In this document: in pieces, positions 1 through 7,377 of the stretch
Layout of the letters: each line of letters begins with the position of its first letter
Numbering within the stretch: position 1 is the stretch's first letter
Origin: Gracilimonas sp017641085
GTDB taxonomy: Bacteria > Bacteroidota > Rhodothermia > Balneolales > Balneolaceae
Length of the DNA: 64,000 nt
NCBI RefSeq assembly: GCF_046115515.1
Contig: NZ_CP175953.1
Direction: 5' to 3' (one strand)
Notes under the pieces: generated by a model
Seen by the model: only the letters and a program-made list of their open reading frames with translations
Told to the model about the DNA's origin: nothing
Database searches by the model: none
Made by a program: the position numbers and the translations under genes

Positions 1-298
1 TGTAAAAAACAGAAGTGGAGAGAAAGAAAATAGCTGCTGCTGCCAGAAATGCTCCGAAAAGCTGTGCGATCAGGTAGCCTGCCAATTCAGCTCCGGAAAG
101 CCTTCTTTTCAAAAAAAATGCGAGGGAAACGGCAGGGTTATAGTGAGCTCCCGAAACGCGGGAACCAATATAAACCAAAGCCATTAAGGTTAAGCCGATA
201 GCGAGCGGATCTCCTGTAAAGCCAAAAACCAATACAAGAAAAAAGGCACCAATCGCCTCCATTACATATGAATGCATACCCTGATTGTAAGTCTTCAA
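1..298 (-). CDS. aquaporin / MIP-family channel, N-terminal part (cut by window edge)
   Basis: Only the first ~99 residues are in the window. The protein opens with a hydrophobic helix (EAIGAFFLVLVFGFTGDPLA), followed by the first half-helix signature SGAHYNPAVSLAFFL, which contains the NPA box of the MIP channel family, and then a further membrane segment. Known MIP proteins are inner-membrane water or glycerol channels with two NPA boxes; the second would lie outside. Start chosen at a TTG (298) because GGAG lies 5 nt upstream and it gives MKTYNQGMHSYV; an ATG at 277 is the alternative. Whether it passes water, glycerol or another solute cannot be judged from this half. Confidence 0.8.
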   Translation of the reverse strand, partial: MKTYNQGMHSYVMEAIGAFFLVLVFGFTGDPLAIGLTLMALVYIGSRVSGAHYNPAVSLAFFLKRRLSGAELAGYLIAQLFGAFLAAAAIFFLSTSVFY

Positions 299-463
299 AT
301 AAACTCCGAGTGTCCTTCCTTTCAGCTGAAACTACCTGCCGGAAGAAGGAATTGCAAGAAAGCACATTAGTATTTTTGTAAAAATTTCCTACAAATAAAT
401 CTAACTATTTAACTTCATATAGGTTTAGAAAAAGGATATTTTTTGACAAATAAAACTTTTGTG

Positions 464-778
464 ATGAAAATACTTCAACAATTAAAATCCCGGTGGGGAA
501 TAACCAGCAACTGGCAAGTGCTGGTGATACTCATCGTTTTTGCTTGCACCGGCTTTACGGCACTTTACGCCAGACGTTTCGTTTTTAACCTGATAGGGAT
601 TATCGACACGGATCCGTTCTGGCTTAAGGCGGTTGTTTGGCTGGTAACTATCCTTCCGCTGTACAATATTTTCCTGCTGATCTATGGAGCCTTGTTTGGC
701 CAATTTGAATTTTTCTGGGCTTTCTTTAAGAAGATGATGAGCCGCATGGTGCCAGGTAAATCGGGCTCAGGGGGATAG
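464..778 (+). CDS. small membrane protein, DUF6787-like
   Basis: A 104-residue protein opening with a basic amphipathic stretch (MKILQQLKSRWGI), then a transmembrane helix around residues 17-38 and a second hydrophobic region around 52-85, with a basic Gly/Ser-rich tail. The 'LKxRWG..S..Q...I..VFxxTGxTAL' opening resembles the Bacteroidota family DUF6787, whose function is unknown to me. A TTG at 443 (preceded by AAAGGA) would add 7 residues; the ATG at 464 matches the usual family start. It is transcribed away from the aquaporin and converges on the MmcQ/YjbR gene, whose stop it overlaps by 12 nt. Confidence 0.7.
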   Translation: MKILQQLKSRWGITSNWQVLVILIVFACTGFTALYARRFVFNLIGIIDTDPFWLKAVVWLVTILPLYNIFLLIYGALFGQFEFFWAFFKKMMSRMVPGKSGSGG

Positions 779-1117
779 AGCTTCACGATCTTTTTTGGGA
801 AGCCTGGCTACTACTAAGTCATAAGAATGTTTAATCAGCTCAAACAGTAGCTCATCTCCTAAAGCACCGGTAGTACTCACCGTGTTCCAGTGCTTTTTGT
901 TCATATGATAACCGGGCTTAACCTCTTTATAGGATGCTCGAAGTTCGAGTGCTCTCACCGGGTCACACTTAAGGTTAATGCTTTCAAAGCTCTCAATGTC
1001 GGTAAGGGCAAACATCTTGCCCATGACTTTAAAAACCAGGGTTTGTTCTCCGAAAGGAAAGTCCTCGGAAACCCCGGGCAATGACAGGCAATAATCGTAG
1101 AAAGCCTCAATATGCAT
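767..1117 (-). CDS. MmcQ/YjbR family protein
   Basis: 116 residues, the usual size of the MmcQ/YjbR family (CyaY-like fold, often annotated as DNA-binding). Seen here: opening MHIEAFYDYCLSLPGV followed by EDFPFGEQTLVFKV, the central GKMFAL..I....SINLKCDP strand pair, and the late segment PGYHMNKKHWNTV, all standard for the family. No membrane segment or signal peptide, so cytoplasmic. The biochemical role is not established. Its 3' end overlaps the convergent DUF6787-like gene by 12 nt. Confidence 0.85.
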   Translation of the reverse strand: MHIEAFYDYCLSLPGVSEDFPFGEQTLVFKVMGKMFALTDIESFESINLKCDPVRALELRASYKEVKPGYHMNKKHWNTVSTTGALGDELLFELIKHSYDLVVARLPKKDREALSP

Positions 1118-1156
1118 ATCGGATTATCTAAGTGAAGGTTTTCGGCATTCCAAAAA

Positions 1157-1495
1157 CTAAAACAAATCGATAGTCTCTGAATCTCCATTACCCTGACAGT
1201 CGGTCCACATAAACCAGGCCGTTTCAGCGTCTTTATTAAAACCGAGTATTTGCTCATAAGGGAGGGTGAGTGTGCTTCCAACTGGCAAGTTGGGCTGGAA
1301 GTTTTCGCATGGATCAGCTAAATCAACAAAAGCTAAAGTGTTGGATTCAATCAGAAAATAAAAAATGGGTTTCTCCGTGCCATTATAAATTTCTATAACC
1401 GGAGGGTTTGTGGTGGCAGAGACAAAACCGGGGGTTTCAGAATCGCATCCAAAAAGAAATAAAGAAACCAATAAGAACGGTAAGAAAGTCTTCAT
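1157..1495 (-). CDS. hypothetical lipoprotein
   Basis: 112 residues with a lipoprotein signal peptide: a short hydrophobic run (LPFLLVSLFLFGC) ending in a lipobox LFGC, so Cys17 is the predicted lipidation site. The mature part is short, beta-rich and carries two further cysteines (in DPCENF and TDCQGN) that could pair. I do not recognise a family. It is followed on the same strand by the MmcQ/YjbR gene and preceded by the DUF423 gene, with small gaps, but there is no clear functional link. Confidence 0.75.
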   Translation of the reverse strand: MKTFLPFLLVSLFLFGCDSETPGFVSATTNPPVIEIYNGTEKPIFYFLIESNTLAFVDLADPCENFQPNLPVGSTLTLPYEQILGFNKDAETAWFMWTDCQGNGDSETIDLF

Positions 1496-1542
1496 GAGTA
1501 TAACGGTTAGTGAACTCCTGAAGCAAATATTATGGATTTATT

Positions 1543-1923
1543 TCATTGAAAACCATTTCTCAAAACCTGCACTCCAAGGAGTACCCATCCGGCAATAAAA
1601 GCGACACCACCAATGGGGGTGATAGCTCCGAGCCAGCTTGCTCCGGACAGGCACAGTATATACAGGCTGCCGGAAAAAATAAGGATTCCTGACAGAATCA
1701 GTGAAGCCGGCAAGGTTACAACCATCTGAAACTGAGCTCCGATTAGGGCAATCAGCATCAGTCCCAGCGCATGCCAGGCATGATATTGAACAGCTGTTTG
1801 CCAGGTTTCGAGTCGCTCTGCACTCAGAGTATTTTTTAAAGCATGGGCGCCGAAAGCACCGGCTGCAACAGCAATGGCGAGCAAGAAAGCCGCAACAGCA
1901 AGTATGATTTTAGGATTGGACAT
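1543..1923 (-). CDS. DUF423 family membrane protein
   Basis: 126 residues with four predicted membrane helices, beginning with an Ala-rich first helix and the family-typical segment 'AAGAFGAHALK..L....L..WQTAVQYHAWHALGLML'. This matches the DUF423 (YgdD/YwdK-like) family of small inner-membrane proteins of unknown function. The length is normal. The helices near 76-96 and 100-122 end in GWVLLGVQVLR. Start ATG 1923 is the only sensible one. It is divided from the upstream CDGSH gene by ~70 nt without a clear terminator. Confidence 0.85.
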   Translation of the reverse strand: MSNPKIILAVAAFLLAIAVAAGAFGAHALKNTLSAERLETWQTAVQYHAWHALGLMLIALIGAQFQMVVTLPASLILSGILIFSGSLYILCLSGASWLGAITPIGGVAFIAGWVLLGVQVLRNGFQ

Positions 1924-1996
1924 CTTGATAACTGTTATTCGTTATTTTGAGAATAGGTCAATATCCCTCATAAGTTAATAATTACACGAATGATCT

Positions 1997-2656
1997 TTAG
2001 TCAGAAACAAATCCGACTTTCTTGTGAGTGCCGTCGCAAAAGGGTTTGGTATGGGATCCCCCACAGCGACAAAAACTCATTTTCTTGCTGCAAGTTTCCC
2101 TCCCCGTTTCTTCACCTACCAGGTCGTAATTACCTTGTACCAGAAAGGGCGCGTTATCAAACAGTTTGATGGAAAGCTCTCCACCCTTTCCGTTTACCGG
2201 TTCAGTGCGCAGTCGTTCCGGGTTGTAGGAGGTATCGGCTTTGAACTCAGCCTCAATATGTGAGTTATCGCAAAGAGGTTTATTCTTGGATTTGCCGCAG
2301 CGGCACATGGCTACGCGGGTATCTTTGAGCACGACGTTTTCATCCATATCCCGAATCACCACTTCGCCGTGTATATAAATGGGCCCGTCTTTCTCAATGG
2401 TGATGACATTCTGTTCCGGCGCCTCTTCCTTTTCAGCGGATTTCTTTAATTCATAATGTAAGGCTCCTGTAGGGCATCGCTCAATCACTTCTGTCAGATC
2501 CCCGGCTTCGGCTTGCTCAGGTTGTATCCAGGGCTTTTGGTTGGGGTCAAATACATCGGGCAGCCCGTGCACACACTCTTCAGCGTGGATACATCGCTTC
2601 AGGTCCCAGGTGACTTTGATGTCTTCGTTTTCGTAGGAAAATATTTTCTCTTTCAT
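1997..2656 (-). CDS. iron-sulfur protein: ferredoxin-like domain plus two CDGSH domains
   Basis: 219 residues, no signal peptide. Residues 8-70 match the short Fer4_19/DUF1271 (4Fe-4S)-binding domain (WDLKRCIHAEECVHGLP..F, later ERCPTGAL; Cys22, 28, 61). Two CDGSH (mitoNEET-type) domains follow: C118-C120-C129-H133 in CRCG..KNKPLCDNSH and C196-C198-C207-H211 in CRCGGSHTKPFCDGTH, each the classical 3Cys-1His 2Fe-2S site. The combination is common in bacteria; it is probably an electron-transfer or cluster-storage protein, but no partner reductase is adjacent. Confidence 0.92.
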   Translation of the reverse strand: MKEKIFSYENEDIKVTWDLKRCIHAEECVHGLPDVFDPNQKPWIQPEQAEAGDLTEVIERCPTGALHYELKKSAEKEEAPEQNVITIEKDGPIYIHGEVVIRDMDENVVLKDTRVAMCRCGKSKNKPLCDNSHIEAEFKADTSYNPERLRTEPVNGKGGELSIKLFDNAPFLVQGNYDLVGEETGRETCSKKMSFCRCGGSHTKPFCDGTHKKVGFVSD

Positions 2657-2718
2657 GATGAATGTCCGGGTTTAAGATTATCAGATGATAATGAAGCAGC
2701 TTCACCAAACCAAGTTTG

Positions 2719-3561
2719 TTAAACGGTACACACTTCCTCTGCTTCCTTTATAATTTTTGATCTTTTACTATGGCTGAATTGCAGTTGATTCAAGACCTCT
2801 TGCTGATCCAGCAGCTGCTTGCAATGAACGATATCCTCATTTAATAATGACTGTTTCTCTTTCCTGGTCAAGCTTAATAAAGCTGTAATCGGGTGGATTT
2901 GTGCCTCTTCAATCAAACTGCGCAAACCCTGTTCTTTTGGGTAATTCCAGCTCAGTAATTTCATTCCGGAGCATACCGCGTAATCAATAGCGTCCTGAGT
3001 AAACCGGGTGTTGGTTGCGATATAACCACAAGGTTTTTTGTTTTTTAGGTTTGAGTCAGTCTTCCAGTTTTCTGAAACATCCAAAAAACGGGACTGCACA
3101 TATAAAGGTATAGTGACATTACAATGATGATCTTTCCGGTTGTGGAACTTGCATTCAATCATGAAAATCTCCTGTTCATCTTGTGCAATTACGTCTATTT
3201 CATGAGAAACACACTTACCCTGAACGGTTTCCCCAACCTCAGTTTTGTACCCTAAGCTCCTGAATACTTCAGATATCAAAACTTCAAAAGGGTATCCTGA
3301 AGGACCCAGTTCGAGCAACGATTCTTTCAGCTTATATCTGCGTGCCACTCGCTTCGAGTTCTTTTTGAGAAGACGGTAAGCCTCGCGGTAAATTTCTTTT
3401 GTAGTGATATTATCCCGAAAGTAACCGGTTTCTTCTAAATGATTCACTACAGCTTTAATAACCGGCGGCTGAGCACCGGCGTTACCCAACGACTGCTTTA
3501 ACTTGGACAACTTAAATTTTTCTCGCTCCCCGGTCGACTTTATAACATCAAATGATTTCAT
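2719..3561 (-). CDS. ATP-cone plus Mrr-like restriction endonuclease-fold protein
   Basis: 280 residues. Residues 1-85 form an ATP-cone domain (VIKSTGEREKFKLSKLKQSL...ITTKEIYREAYRLLK), the nucleotide-sensing module best known from ribonucleotide reductases and NrdR. Residues ~90-215 are a PD-(D/E)xK nuclease of the Mrr/restriction endonuclease group: SGYPFEVLISEVF..LGY at the start, then D123 in SHEIDVIA and E136-C-K138 in MIECKFHN, giving the D-ExK active-site triad. No methyltransferase or specificity gene is adjacent, so it stands alone. It could be a type IV-like defence nuclease or a repair enzyme; which DNA it cuts is unknown. Confidence 0.8.
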   Translation of the reverse strand: MKSFDVIKSTGEREKFKLSKLKQSLGNAGAQPPVIKAVVNHLEETGYFRDNITTKEIYREAYRLLKKNSKRVARRYKLKESLLELGPSGYPFEVLISEVFRSLGYKTEVGETVQGKCVSHEIDVIAQDEQEIFMIECKFHNRKDHHCNVTIPLYVQSRFLDVSENWKTDSNLKNKKPCGYIATNTRFTQDAIDYAVCSGMKLLSWNYPKEQGLRSLIEEAQIHPITALLSLTRKEKQSLLNEDIVHCKQLLDQQEVLNQLQFSHSKRSKIIKEAEEVCTV

Positions 3562-3694
3562 AGAAACAATTACTTAAAGTTTCTCTTTATTGTACCTAAA
3601 AAAAGCATCAATATTTGATACTTATCTGTGGTGGAATATATTAATGGAGACGGCTTAAAATGCCCTCAACCACAATTGAACGAATCAAGATGAT

Positions 3695-4048
3695 ATGAGC
3701 AAACACGAGAAAATAGATTATGTAGAATTCCCATCTGCGGATCTTGAAGCTACTAAAACCTTTTTCAGGAATGTCTTTGGCTGGGAGTTCACGGATTATG
3801 GCCCGGAGTACTGTGATTTTTCGAACGAGGGGATTAACGGAGGGTTTTATAAGTCGGAAATGAAATCAACAACGGAAACCGGTGCAGCCCTGGTTATTTT
3901 TTATAGCGAAGATTTGGAAGCCACATTGGAAAAAGTCAAAAATGCAGGGGCAGAAATTGTAAAAGACACCTTTCCCTTTCCCGGCGGCCGGCGCTTTCAT
4001 TTTACCGAACCCAGTGGCAACGAGTTCGCGGTGTGGTCAGATAAATAG
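3695..4048 (+). CDS. VOC (glyoxalase/bleomycin-resistance fold) family protein
   Basis: 117 residues, one VOC module pair. The family pattern is visible: 'KIDYVEFPSADLEATKTFFRNVFGWEFTDYGPEY' at the start, 'ALVIFYSEDLEATLEKVKNAGAEIV' in the middle, and the closing 'GGRRFHFTEPSGNEFAVWS'. His8 is replaced by Tyr-Val in the first strand while Glu is present in the last strands, so metal binding is uncertain. The substrate cannot be told. Stand-alone gene between a minus-strand nuclease and the metal-regulator island. Confidence 0.88.
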   Translation: MSKHEKIDYVEFPSADLEATKTFFRNVFGWEFTDYGPEYCDFSNEGINGGFYKSEMKSTTETGAALVIFYSEDLEATLEKVKNAGAEIVKDTFPFPGGRRFHFTEPSGNEFAVWSDK

Positions 4049-4057
4049 GATTAATGA

Positions 4058-4120
4058 CCTCGCACCAAATCTCAATGACCAATATCCTTGAGCTTGGAAT
4101 TTGGTGCTTGGTACTTGAGG
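4058..4120. repeat. inverted repeat, intergenic hairpin
   Basis: GCACCAAAT (4062-4070) pairs with ATTTGGTGC (4099-4107); the match continues imperfectly inward (CTCAA with TTGGA) and outward (CCTC 4058-4061 with GAGG 4117-4120). It fills the gap between the VOC gene and the first metal-type AraC regulator. There is no T-tract directly after the arm, so a REP-type intergenic repeat is more likely than a plain terminator. Confidence 0.6.
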
Positions 4121-4141
4121 TTTTAAATTTACCTTGATGCT

Positions 4142-4714
4142 ATGGAAAAAATGACGCTGCATATAAAAAACATGGTTTGCGACCGCTGCGAGATGGTCAT
4201 AGAAACCGCGCTTACGGCACTGGGGCTTAAAGTAGATCATGTTCAGCTTGGAAAGGCTGAAGTAACCCGTCAGGGCGATCATCCCACCCTTAAAGAGATT
4301 GAAAAAGAACTGGAGCGCTTCAACTTTGGCCTGATTAAGGATGAAGATTCCATTTTAGTGGAAAAGGTGAAAACAACACTGATTCAATGGGTAGATTCGG
4401 GAGAGCTGAAAACGGATGAGACTTCATTATCAGACTACCTGGCTAAGAAACTCACCAAAAGCTATGCAAGCATATCCCGCGTTTTTTCCCGGAAAGAAGA
4501 AATTACGATCGAAAAATATTTTATCCGCCTGAAGATTGAAAAGGCCAAAGAACTGGTGGAGTATGAGAATCTCAGCTTCAGCGAAATTGCGTATCAGTTA
4601 GGATATAAGAACCTTCAACACTTATCGCGACAGTTTAAAGAAATAACCGGGATGAGCATGAGTGAATACCAAAAACTGCAAAACCCGGAGCGCAAATTGC
4701 TTGATAAAATTTAG
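4142..4714 (+). CDS. metal-binding (HMA-like) / AraC-type transcriptional regulator, copy 1
   Basis: 190 residues. Residues 1-70 resemble a heavy-metal-associated domain: beta strand TLHIKNMV followed by C13-D-R-C16, then a helix and a second strand. Residues ~120-185 are an AraC/XylS helix-turn-helix pair: 'IEKYFIRLKIEKAKELVEYENLSFSEIAYQLGYKN' and '..HLSRQFKEITGMSMSEYQKL' (shown in parts). The linker contains a helical segment with no known effector fold. Inferred role: a cytoplasmic one-component sensor in which metal bound at CxxC controls DNA binding. It is a colinear paralogue of the regulator at 7378-7944 and lies 7 nt upstream of a methyltransferase-family gene, so the two are probably co-transcribed. 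Confidence 0.85.
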   Translation: MEKMTLHIKNMVCDRCEMVIETALTALGLKVDHVQLGKAEVTRQGDHPTLKEIEKELERFNFGLIKDEDSILVEKVKTTLIQWVDSGELKTDETSLSDYLAKKLTKSYASISRVFSRKEEITIEKYFIRLKIEKAKELVEYENLSFSEIAYQLGYKNLQHLSRQFKEITGMSMSEYQKLQNPERKLLDKI

Positions 4715-4721
4715 AACTACC

Positions 4722-5183
4722 ATGAATGGGTTAAAACTGAAAATCCCCCCGGCTCTTCTGTTCCTGCTGTGTGTGGTATTGATGTGGTTGACAGATCGCT
4801 GGCTTACTCTTGAGCCATTAGTTCTAAAAACTCCGGAATGGGTGTATGGCTTGCTCATTTCTTCAGGTGGTCTGGTAGTTCTTTTGGGGGTGATTGAGTT
4901 TAGTAAAAAATCAACCACCGTAAACCCGCATAAACCACAGGATACTTCTGCATTTGTGAAGTCAGGGATCTATCGCCTTACAAGAAACCCGATGTATCTG
5001 GGGATGGTTCTTATTCTTTGTGCGGCTGTGTTTAAATTAGGGAATTTACTTACAGTGCTGTTCATTCCATGCTTCATCTGGTATATGAACGAGTTTCAGA
5101 TAAAGTCTGAAGAAGAGGTAATGGAGCAAAAGTTTGGGGATGAGTTTCTGGATTACAAGAAGAAAGTACGGCGCTGGGTGTGA
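4722..5183 (+). CDS. isoprenylcysteine carboxyl methyltransferase (ICMT)-family membrane protein
   Basis: 153 residues from ATG 4722. Three to four membrane helices come first (PALLFLLCVVLMWL; VYGLLISSGGLVVLLGVI), followed by the family core: 'GIYRLTRNPMYLGM', and near the C-terminus 'EEEVMEQKFGDEFLDYKKKVRRW', the S-adenosylmethionine/phospholipid-type site of ICMT and related small methyltransferases. In bacteria such genes often sit beside metal-efflux genes, as here; the substrate is unknown. It begins 7 nt after the metal-binding AraC regulator, implying one transcript. An in-frame upstream extension to 4662 lies inside the regulator and is unlikely. Confidence 0.85.
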   Translation: MNGLKLKIPPALLFLLCVVLMWLTDRWLTLEPLVLKTPEWVYGLLISSGGLVVLLGVIEFSKKSTTVNPHKPQDTSAFVKSGIYRLTRNPMYLGMVLILCAAVFKLGNLLTVLFIPCFIWYMNEFQIKSEEEVMEQKFGDEFLDYKKKVRRWV

Positions 5184-5208
5184 TGAAATCTGAAATTGTG
5201 CAAGCTTC

Positions 5209-5300
5209 ATAAAATAGTGCAAGCGTCCGCTTGTAAGATGTATGATTTTAAAAATGAAGTGTGGTTTCATTCTGGTCCAAGCGGACGCTTGAACCAGATA
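5209..5300. repeat. REP-like palindromic repeat pair
   Basis: CAAGCGTCCGCTTG at 5220-5233 and its reverse complement CAAGCGGACGCTTG at 5278-5291. Each arm is itself almost self-complementary (CAAGCG/CGCTTG around a 2-nt centre), and the second extends to GGTcCAAGCG..CGCTTGaACC. A related 'gtgcaagctt' lies just upstream (5208). The pair occupies the gap between the convergent ICMT-family and P-type ATPase genes, where REP/BIME-type elements are commonly found. Confidence 0.75.
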
Positions 5301-5343
5301 TGAATTTAAAGATGAACCAGGGCATGGTCGTTATAGCCAGATT

Positions 5344-7293
5344 TTAGCAGGCATCACAACAGGAAGCGGCAGCCATCTTTGGTTCCGACACCTCATCGCT
5401 TTTCCTGAACAAATCTAAAATGGAGCCCCCTTCAGAAAAAGTGTTTTGAATACGAATGGCATTGGCTATAGCAATAAGGGCCACACCCACATCAGCAAAA
5501 ATGGCTTCCCACATAGAGGCCAGGCCTATGGCGGCAAGTCCCATCACCAGCACTTTAATACCCAGCGCAAACACGATATTTTGCCAGACCACCTTGTGGG
5601 TGAACCGGGAGATGTCGATAGCTTTGGCAACTTTGGAAGGCTGATCGGTTTGAATAACGATATCGGCAGTGTCAACGGTTGCATCTGATCCGATTCCTCC
5701 CATGGCAATACCTACATCAGCCAGGGTAATTACCGGCGCATCATTCACCCCGTCACCTATAAAGCCGACGGTATTCCCTTTGCCCAGAGCCTGCTCAACA
5801 AGGCTGTATTTTTCATCGGGAAGCAATCCGCCGTGGGATTCATCAAGCCCCAGCTCGTTAGCAATAAACGAAACAACATCCGGATTATCACCGGATAGCA
5901 TCACCAGTCGCTGAATTCCCCTTTCCCTGAGCTCCTGAATAGCCTGTTTACTGTCCTCCTTAATTCTATCGGAAATCCGGATGGTTCCCGCATGTTCTCC
6001 GTCCACCGCTACATGGACAAAGGTATAAGGCTCAGAAAGGTTGTCTTGAGTTACCATTACTCCCCGTTCTTTCAGCAATTCTGCATTTCCGACTAAAACC
6101 TCTTTCTGTTTAATGAACCCCTTAAGTCCCTTTCCGGAAATCTCTTGTTGCTGCTCAACTTCAAACAGTTCCTGCCCGTTTTTAAATGCGAGAATGGCCT
6201 TGCCAATCGGGTGTGTGGAATGTTGTTCAAGCGAGGCGGCATAGGCAACGACCTCTGCTTCAGTTAATCCATTATGGGTGGTCACCGATTGCACTTCAAA
6301 AGTTCCTTCAGTGAGCGTTCCGGTTTTATCCATAAACAGGATATTCATTTTTCGAAGTTGGTCCAGGTAATCCGAGCCTTTCAGCAAAATACCGTTTCTG
6401 GAGGCGGCCCCGATTCCCCCGAAATAACCGAGCGGTATAGAGATTACGAGTCCACAAGGGCAAGAAACCACTAGAAAAACGAGGGCTTTATAGAACCACT
6501 CCTGAAATACATACTGTTCCACAAATAAATAAGGGACAAAGGTGACGGCAACTGCCAGCCATACAACGATAGGGGTGTACACTTTGGCGAATTTTGTCAT
6601 AAAGCGCTGAGTGGGGGCTTTTCGCTGGGCGGCCTCCTGTACCATTTCAAGAATGTGGGAGAGCTTGGTGTCCTCAAATACACTGTTTACCCGGATGCGA
6701 ACAAGCCTGTCCTGATTAATGGAGCCGGCCCAGACTTCTTCGCCAGAAGTTCGGTTTACAGGTTTGGATTCTCCGGTAAGGGCTGCAGTGTTAAAGGATG
6801 CCTTCTCGGTGAGCAATTCACCATCCAGCGGTACTTTTTCTCCGGGCCGCACCTGAATGATATCCCCAACTTCAACCTGACCGGGATGAACCATGATGGT
6901 TGCTCCATTCCGCTCTACCGTTGCAATATCAGGCTGCTGCTCAATCAGCTTTTGGATGGAATGGCGGGCCTTGGTAACCGCACCGTGTTGTGCATATTCT
7001 CCAATCATGTAAAAGAGCATGACCGCCACGCCTTCTGCGTATTCTCCCAAAGCAAAAGCTCCAACGGTGGCAATACCCATCAGGAAAAACTCACTGAACA
7101 GGGTTCCTTTTTTTATGGACCGATAAGCTTTCATCCAAACGGGCCCGCCTACAAACAGGTATGAAATAACAAAGAGGGATATGAATACATATTCCTGTCC
7201 GGTAAAAGTAAAAGCGTGCTGGGCAATCAGTGCGGCAATAAGGAAAACGGAGGCAATAGCAACCTCCCGGTATTTTTTTAGGAACGAGATCAT
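5344..7293 (-). CDS. P1B-type heavy-metal-transporting ATPase (Zn/Cd/Pb type)
   Basis: 649 residues, inner membrane. Motifs in order: TGES (173-176), transmembrane metal site SCPCGL (277-282), phosphorylation site DKTGT (322-326), the P1B-specific HP in STHPIG (359-364), GDGVND (514-519) and a final membrane helix with Asp601 (FADVGVAL), the last being typical of the Zn/Cd/Pb (ZntA-like) subgroup. It exports divalent soft metals at the cost of ATP. Unusual: there is no N-terminal HMA domain, since the protein begins almost directly with membrane helices; instead the tail ends in CC-D-A-C (645-649), a possible metal site. It lies 84 nt downstream of a metal-binding AraC regulator on the same strand. 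Confidence 0.95.
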   Translation of the reverse strand: MISFLKKYREVAIASVFLIAALIAQHAFTFTGQEYVFISLFVISYLFVGGPVWMKAYRSIKKGTLFSEFFLMGIATVGAFALGEYAEGVAVMLFYMIGEYAQHGAVTKARHSIQKLIEQQPDIATVERNGATIMVHPGQVEVGDIIQVRPGEKVPLDGELLTEKASFNTAALTGESKPVNRTSGEEVWAGSINQDRLVRIRVNSVFEDTKLSHILEMVQEAAQRKAPTQRFMTKFAKVYTPIVVWLAVAVTFVPYLFVEQYVFQEWFYKALVFLVVSCPCGLVISIPLGYFGGIGAASRNGILLKGSDYLDQLRKMNILFMDKTGTLTEGTFEVQSVTTHNGLTEAEVVAYAASLEQHSTHPIGKAILAFKNGQELFEVEQQQEISGKGLKGFIKQKEVLVGNAELLKERGVMVTQDNLSEPYTFVHVAVDGEHAGTIRISDRIKEDSKQAIQELRERGIQRLVMLSGDNPDVVSFIANELGLDESHGGLLPDEKYSLVEQALGKGNTVGFIGDGVNDAPVITLADVGIAMGGIGSDATVDTADIVIQTDQPSKVAKAIDISRFTHKVVWQNIVFALGIKVLVMGLAAIGLASMWEAIFADVGVALIAIANAIRIQNTFSEGGSILDLFRKSDEVSEPKMAAASCCDAC

Positions 7294-7314
7294 AGCATAT
7301 CTGTTAATTTGATC

Positions 7315-7349
7315 TCAAGATAGCGGTATCTGCATCGGGTGGATTGCAG
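7315..7349 (-). promoter_or_regulatory. possible promoter/operator before the metal ATPase
   Basis: Between the regulator stop (7378) and ATPase start (7293). On the minus strand TATCTTGA (7322-7315) differs by two bases from the Bacteroidota -7 box TAnnTTTG, but no good -33 TTTG is seen. Just upstream lies an imperfect dyad, CTGCATC (7330-7336) and GATTGCAG (7342-7349), a candidate binding site for the adjacent regulator. Speculative. Confidence 0.3.
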
Positions 7350-7377
7350 TATTGTGTAATTCTTGTGCAGGATTTTG

